In this document: positions 14,618-16,167 of the stretch, piece by piece
How the letters are laid out: each line of letters opens with the position of its first letter
Numbering within the stretch: position 1 is the first letter of the stretch
Assembly (NCBI GenBank): GCA_963593765.1
Contig: CAVBBU010000040.1
Span: 1-16,167 of the forward strand
DNA from: CAVBBU01 sp963593765
GTDB lineage: Bacteria; Bacillota; Clostridia; Lachnospirales; Lachnospiraceae
Direction of reading: 5' to 3'
DNA: 16,167 nt
Translations under genes and position numbers: made by a program
Notes under the pieces: generated by a model
Told to the model about the DNA's origin: nothing
The model's database searches: none
Seen by the model: only the letters and a program-made list of their open reading frames with translations

Positions 14618-14629
14618 GTAAACGTTTAC
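14618..14629. promoter_or_regulatory. LacI/cre-type operator O1 in front of livK
   Basis: GTAAACGTTTAC is a perfect 12-bp palindrome with the central CG of LacI-family sites; with its flanks it reads TGTAAACGTTTACT, close to the CcpA cre consensus. It lies 28 bases upstream of the livK start, downstream of the candidate -10 boxes, so bound protein would block transcription of the operon. Confidence 0.8.
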
Positions 14630-14745
14630 TATTTTATGTAAAATATAATCGGTCTGTTTTGGCGATTTTTAAGCTTATTTCTATTGCTTTTTTGAATGAA
14701 TGTTCTCCGAAACAGAGCCGAGCTTTATTTATACCTCAAATTTTT

Positions 14746-14757
14746 GTATACGTTTAC
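14746..14757. promoter_or_regulatory. LacI/cre-type operator O2
   Basis: GTATACGTTTAC differs from O1 at one base. It is centred 128 bp from O1 and 211 bp from O3, in a position suited to DNA looping or auxiliary repression. The T-run before it (TTTTT) matches the T-run before O1. Confidence 0.7.
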
Positions 14758-14920
14758 TTTATGGCATCATAATAACTATTCTTGTGCACATTGTCAATGC
14801 AGTCCGCTATTATTTCTTGATTTTTGGAATTTTACACAAAAGCTGTACTGTTATTTTGTGAAATATGCAAGAAGCTATTGTATGTTTGATTGAATATATA
14901 CGTGTTTTTTTCTTCTTCTA

Positions 14921-14949
14921 TTGATTTTTTAATCTGGATGCGTTATTAT
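14921..14949 (+). promoter_or_regulatory. Promoter of the LacI-family gene
   Basis: TTGATT (14921-14926) and TATTAT (14944-14949) are exactly 17 bases apart. The start point would be near 14956, at the edge of operator O3. Confidence 0.7.
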
Positions 14950-14956
14950 CTGAATT

Positions 14957-14968
14957 GTAAACCTTTAC
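14957..14968. promoter_or_regulatory. LacI-type operator O3 at the LacI gene's own start point
   Basis: GTAAACCTTTAC keeps both arms of O1 but has CC instead of CG in the middle. It sits at the predicted transcription start of the LacI-family gene, implying negative autoregulation, perhaps with lower affinity because of the centre change. Confidence 0.65.
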
Positions 14969-14987
14969 ATTATTCGAGGTGCTATTT

Positions 14988-16010
14988 ATGGCAAATCCAA
15001 CTATTAAAGATGTCGCTCGTGAAGCCGGTGTTTCTATCGCAACAGTTTCCCGAGTTTTAAACAAAAAAGGAAGCGTTAAGGATACTTCAGCACAGAATGT
15101 ACTTGATGCTATCGAGCGTCTTGGCTATCACCCAAACTCTATTGCACGTACGTTAAAAAATGATAGCTCTAAAACTATAGGCTTAGTCGTTTCTGATATT
15201 TCAAATGACTTTTTTACGCGTATGGCACGTGGGATTGAGGACGTTCTTAGTGACCATGGATATAATCTATTTGTTTGCTCAACCGACAACAATCAAAAAA
15301 GAGAGGTTGAGTGTCTTTCTCTTCTTCGAGAAAAGCAGGTTGATGGAATTATCCTTAACTCAAGCGGAAAGAACAATGATCTTATTACAAGCATGAGCAG
15401 TCAGCTTCCATTTGCACTATTTAGTAGAAAAATCCCAAATTCTGAATTTAAGGGTGATTTTGTAGATAACGATAACTACACTGGGCTTAGAAAGCTAACA
15501 GAGCATCTACTTAAGCTCGGTCACAAAAAAATAGGCTATATCGGCGGACAGTCATATGTATCATCTGCAGCCGAAAGATTTCAGGGCTTTCAAAGCGCCA
15601 TGAGGGAAGCAGGAATAGAAGCCACGGAGGATTACGAATATCTCTTTGCAGGTAGCTTTAATCGTCTTGATTCGGGATATGAGGGTGCTAAGGCACTTTG
15701 GGAGAAAAGCGTTACAGCTATCATTTGTGGTAATAACCTTTTGGCACTTGGCGCTATACATTTTTGTATGGAGGCTAAGCTTCAACTGCCTAATGAACTT
15801 TCTCTTTGCAGCTTTGGTACCCTTGCAAATCAGTCCATACTTGCAATACGCCCAACCTCATGTGAGCAGAATCCAAACGCAATGGGTGCTAGACTTGCTG
15901 AGCTAATAATAGAGCGCATAGAATCTAAAAATAGTATTCCTAATCGAGAAATTAGATTTACTACTACTATATTGCCCGGCAACAGTGTAGCAGATCCTCG
16001 CGATATATAG
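14988..16010 (+). CDS. LacI-family transcription regulator
   Basis: 340 residues from ATG 14988, supported by GAGG (14976-14979) eight bases upstream; a GTG at 14979 overlaps that site and is rejected. The helix-turn-helix spans residues 5-24 (TIKDVAREAGVSIATVSRVL) and the hinge helix SIARTLK at 51-57 contains Leu56, which inserts into the central CpG in LacI proteins. The effector domain (about 62-335) is a periplasmic-binding-protein fold (TIGLVVSDISNDFF, HKKIGYIGG, FQGFQSAMREAGIE, TAIICGNNLLALGA). Recognition-helix residues SIATVSRV resemble CcpA's SMATVSRV, matching the GTAAACG-type operators seen upstream. It is probably a local repressor of livKHMGF-rpiB, itself and perhaps the downstream kinase. 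A sugar or sugar-phosphate effector is expected from the family. Confidence 0.93.
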   Translation: MANPTIKDVAREAGVSIATVSRVLNKKGSVKDTSAQNVLDAIERLGYHPNSIARTLKNDSSKTIGLVVSDISNDFFTRMARGIEDVLSDHGYNLFVCSTDNNQKREVECLSLLREKQVDGIILNSSGKNNDLITSMSSQLPFALFSRKIPNSEFKGDFVDNDNYTGLRKLTEHLLKLGHKKIGYIGGQSYVSSAAERFQGFQSAMREAGIEATEDYEYLFAGSFNRLDSGYEGAKALWEKSVTAIICGNNLLALGAIHFCMEAKLQLPNELSLCSFGTLANQSILAIRPTSCEQNPNAMGARLAELIIERIESKNSIPNREIRFTTTILPGNSVADPRDI

Positions 16011-16128
16011 ACATATAAGCTTTAATTTTAATTACGGTAATGAACAATGTTAAACATATACTAAGCTGTAATAATAAAATGAAAGGAATAAAAGGTAATT
16101 AGCTTTCTAATTATCGCATAAAATAACT
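16011..16128 (+). promoter_or_regulatory. 118-bp gap before the sugar kinase with a 7-bp hairpin next to its start
   Basis: No terminator is evident after the LacI gene. A degenerate operator-like site, TTAAACATATAC (16050-16061), matches O1 at 9 of 12 positions. TAATTAG (16096-16102) pairs with CTAATTA (16107-16113) around the loop CTTT. The only purine-rich ribosome-binding-like sequences (AAAGG) lie before this hairpin, more than 30 bases from the kinase start. Confidence 0.4.
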
Positions 16129-16167
16129 ATGAAAATTCTTAGCTTTGGATCATTAAACCTAGATAAG
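16129..16167 (+). CDS. PfkB/ribokinase-family sugar kinase, first 13 codons only
   Basis: The window ends 39 bases into an open frame reading MKILSFGSLNLDK. The pattern of a short beta strand followed by FGSLNLD is the usual N-terminus of PfkB-family carbohydrate kinases (ribokinase and relatives), where the conserved Gly and Asn-x-Asp line the sugar site. An in-frame TAA at 16108-16110 precludes a longer N-terminus. It follows the LacI gene on the same strand. A kinase here with the RpiB-type isomerase would supply ATP-dependent phosphorylation followed by isomerisation. Only 13 residues are visible, so the family call is likely but not certain. Confidence 0.6.
   Translation, partial: MKILSFGSLNLDK

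Larger units (their letters stand above)
14591..14987. promoter_or_regulatory. 397-bp divergent regulatory region between livK and the LacI-family gene
   Basis: There is no gene in this stretch. It holds three LacI-type operators (listed separately), a clear promoter for the LacI gene, and an inverted repeat CACAAAA/TTTTGTG (14835-14841 and 14854-14860). On the livK side, candidate -10 sequences TATATT (14647-14642, minus) and TAAAAT (14636-14631, minus) lie just upstream of the first operator, but neither has a good -35, so the livK promoter is weak or needs an activator. Confidence 0.7.

Noticed and set aside
1..16167. CRISPR array, insertion sequence or prophage attachment site at the tRNA genes
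   Set aside because: No regularly spaced repeats, no transposase or integrase motifs, and no duplicated tRNA 3' end seen in the window.

Overview
The window looks like chromosomal DNA of a low-GC Gram-positive anaerobe, most likely a clostridial Firmicute and perhaps a Lachnospiraceae member. This is an inference from AT-rich codon use with many ATA codons, strong AGGAGG-type ribosome binding sites, lipoprotein-type binding proteins (LIGC and LCGC lipoboxes), tRNA genes without an encoded CCA end, and the gene content. I see no IS element, phage gene, CRISPR array or rRNA.

Left part (1-3750): the 5' end of a secreted-protein gene, a six-helix membrane protein of unknown function, a stand-alone ridA with its own terminator, and an OmpR-type response regulator overlapping its sensor kinase. 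A direct repeat with an 11-bp period upstream of the regulator suggests autoregulation.

Middle part (3750-8070): on the minus strand, a family-2 glycosyltransferase lies upstream of an SsuABC/ThiXYZ-type ABC importer (lipoprotein, permease, ATPase) of unknown substrate. Then comes a minus-strand tRNA cluster (Ser-UGA, Asn-GUU, Asp-GUC, Leu-UAA) with a near-consensus promoter, a final terminator and unusual hairpins between tRNA-Ser and tRNA-Asn. A two-cupin protein and a small membrane protein form a minus-strand pair, divergent from a Crp/Fnr-family regulator; a perfect 16-bp palindrome of CRP-site geometry lies in front of the regulator.

Right part (9610-16167): the most interesting block. 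A minus-strand operon encodes a complete branched-chain-amino-acid-type (LIV/HAAT) ABC transporter, livK-H-M-G-F, ending in an RpiB/LacAB-type sugar-phosphate isomerase. It is divergent from a LacI-family regulator. Three LacI/cre-type operators lie in the shared intergenic region, one just downstream of the regulator's promoter. The last 39 bases start a PfkB-type sugar kinase (MKILSFGSLNLDK). A LacI regulator, sugar kinase and sugar-phosphate isomerase fit uptake and phosphorylation of a pentose- or tetrose-like carbohydrate, so the LIV-type transporter may carry a sugar or sugar derivative rather than an amino acid. That reassignment is a hypothesis from gene context and operator architecture.
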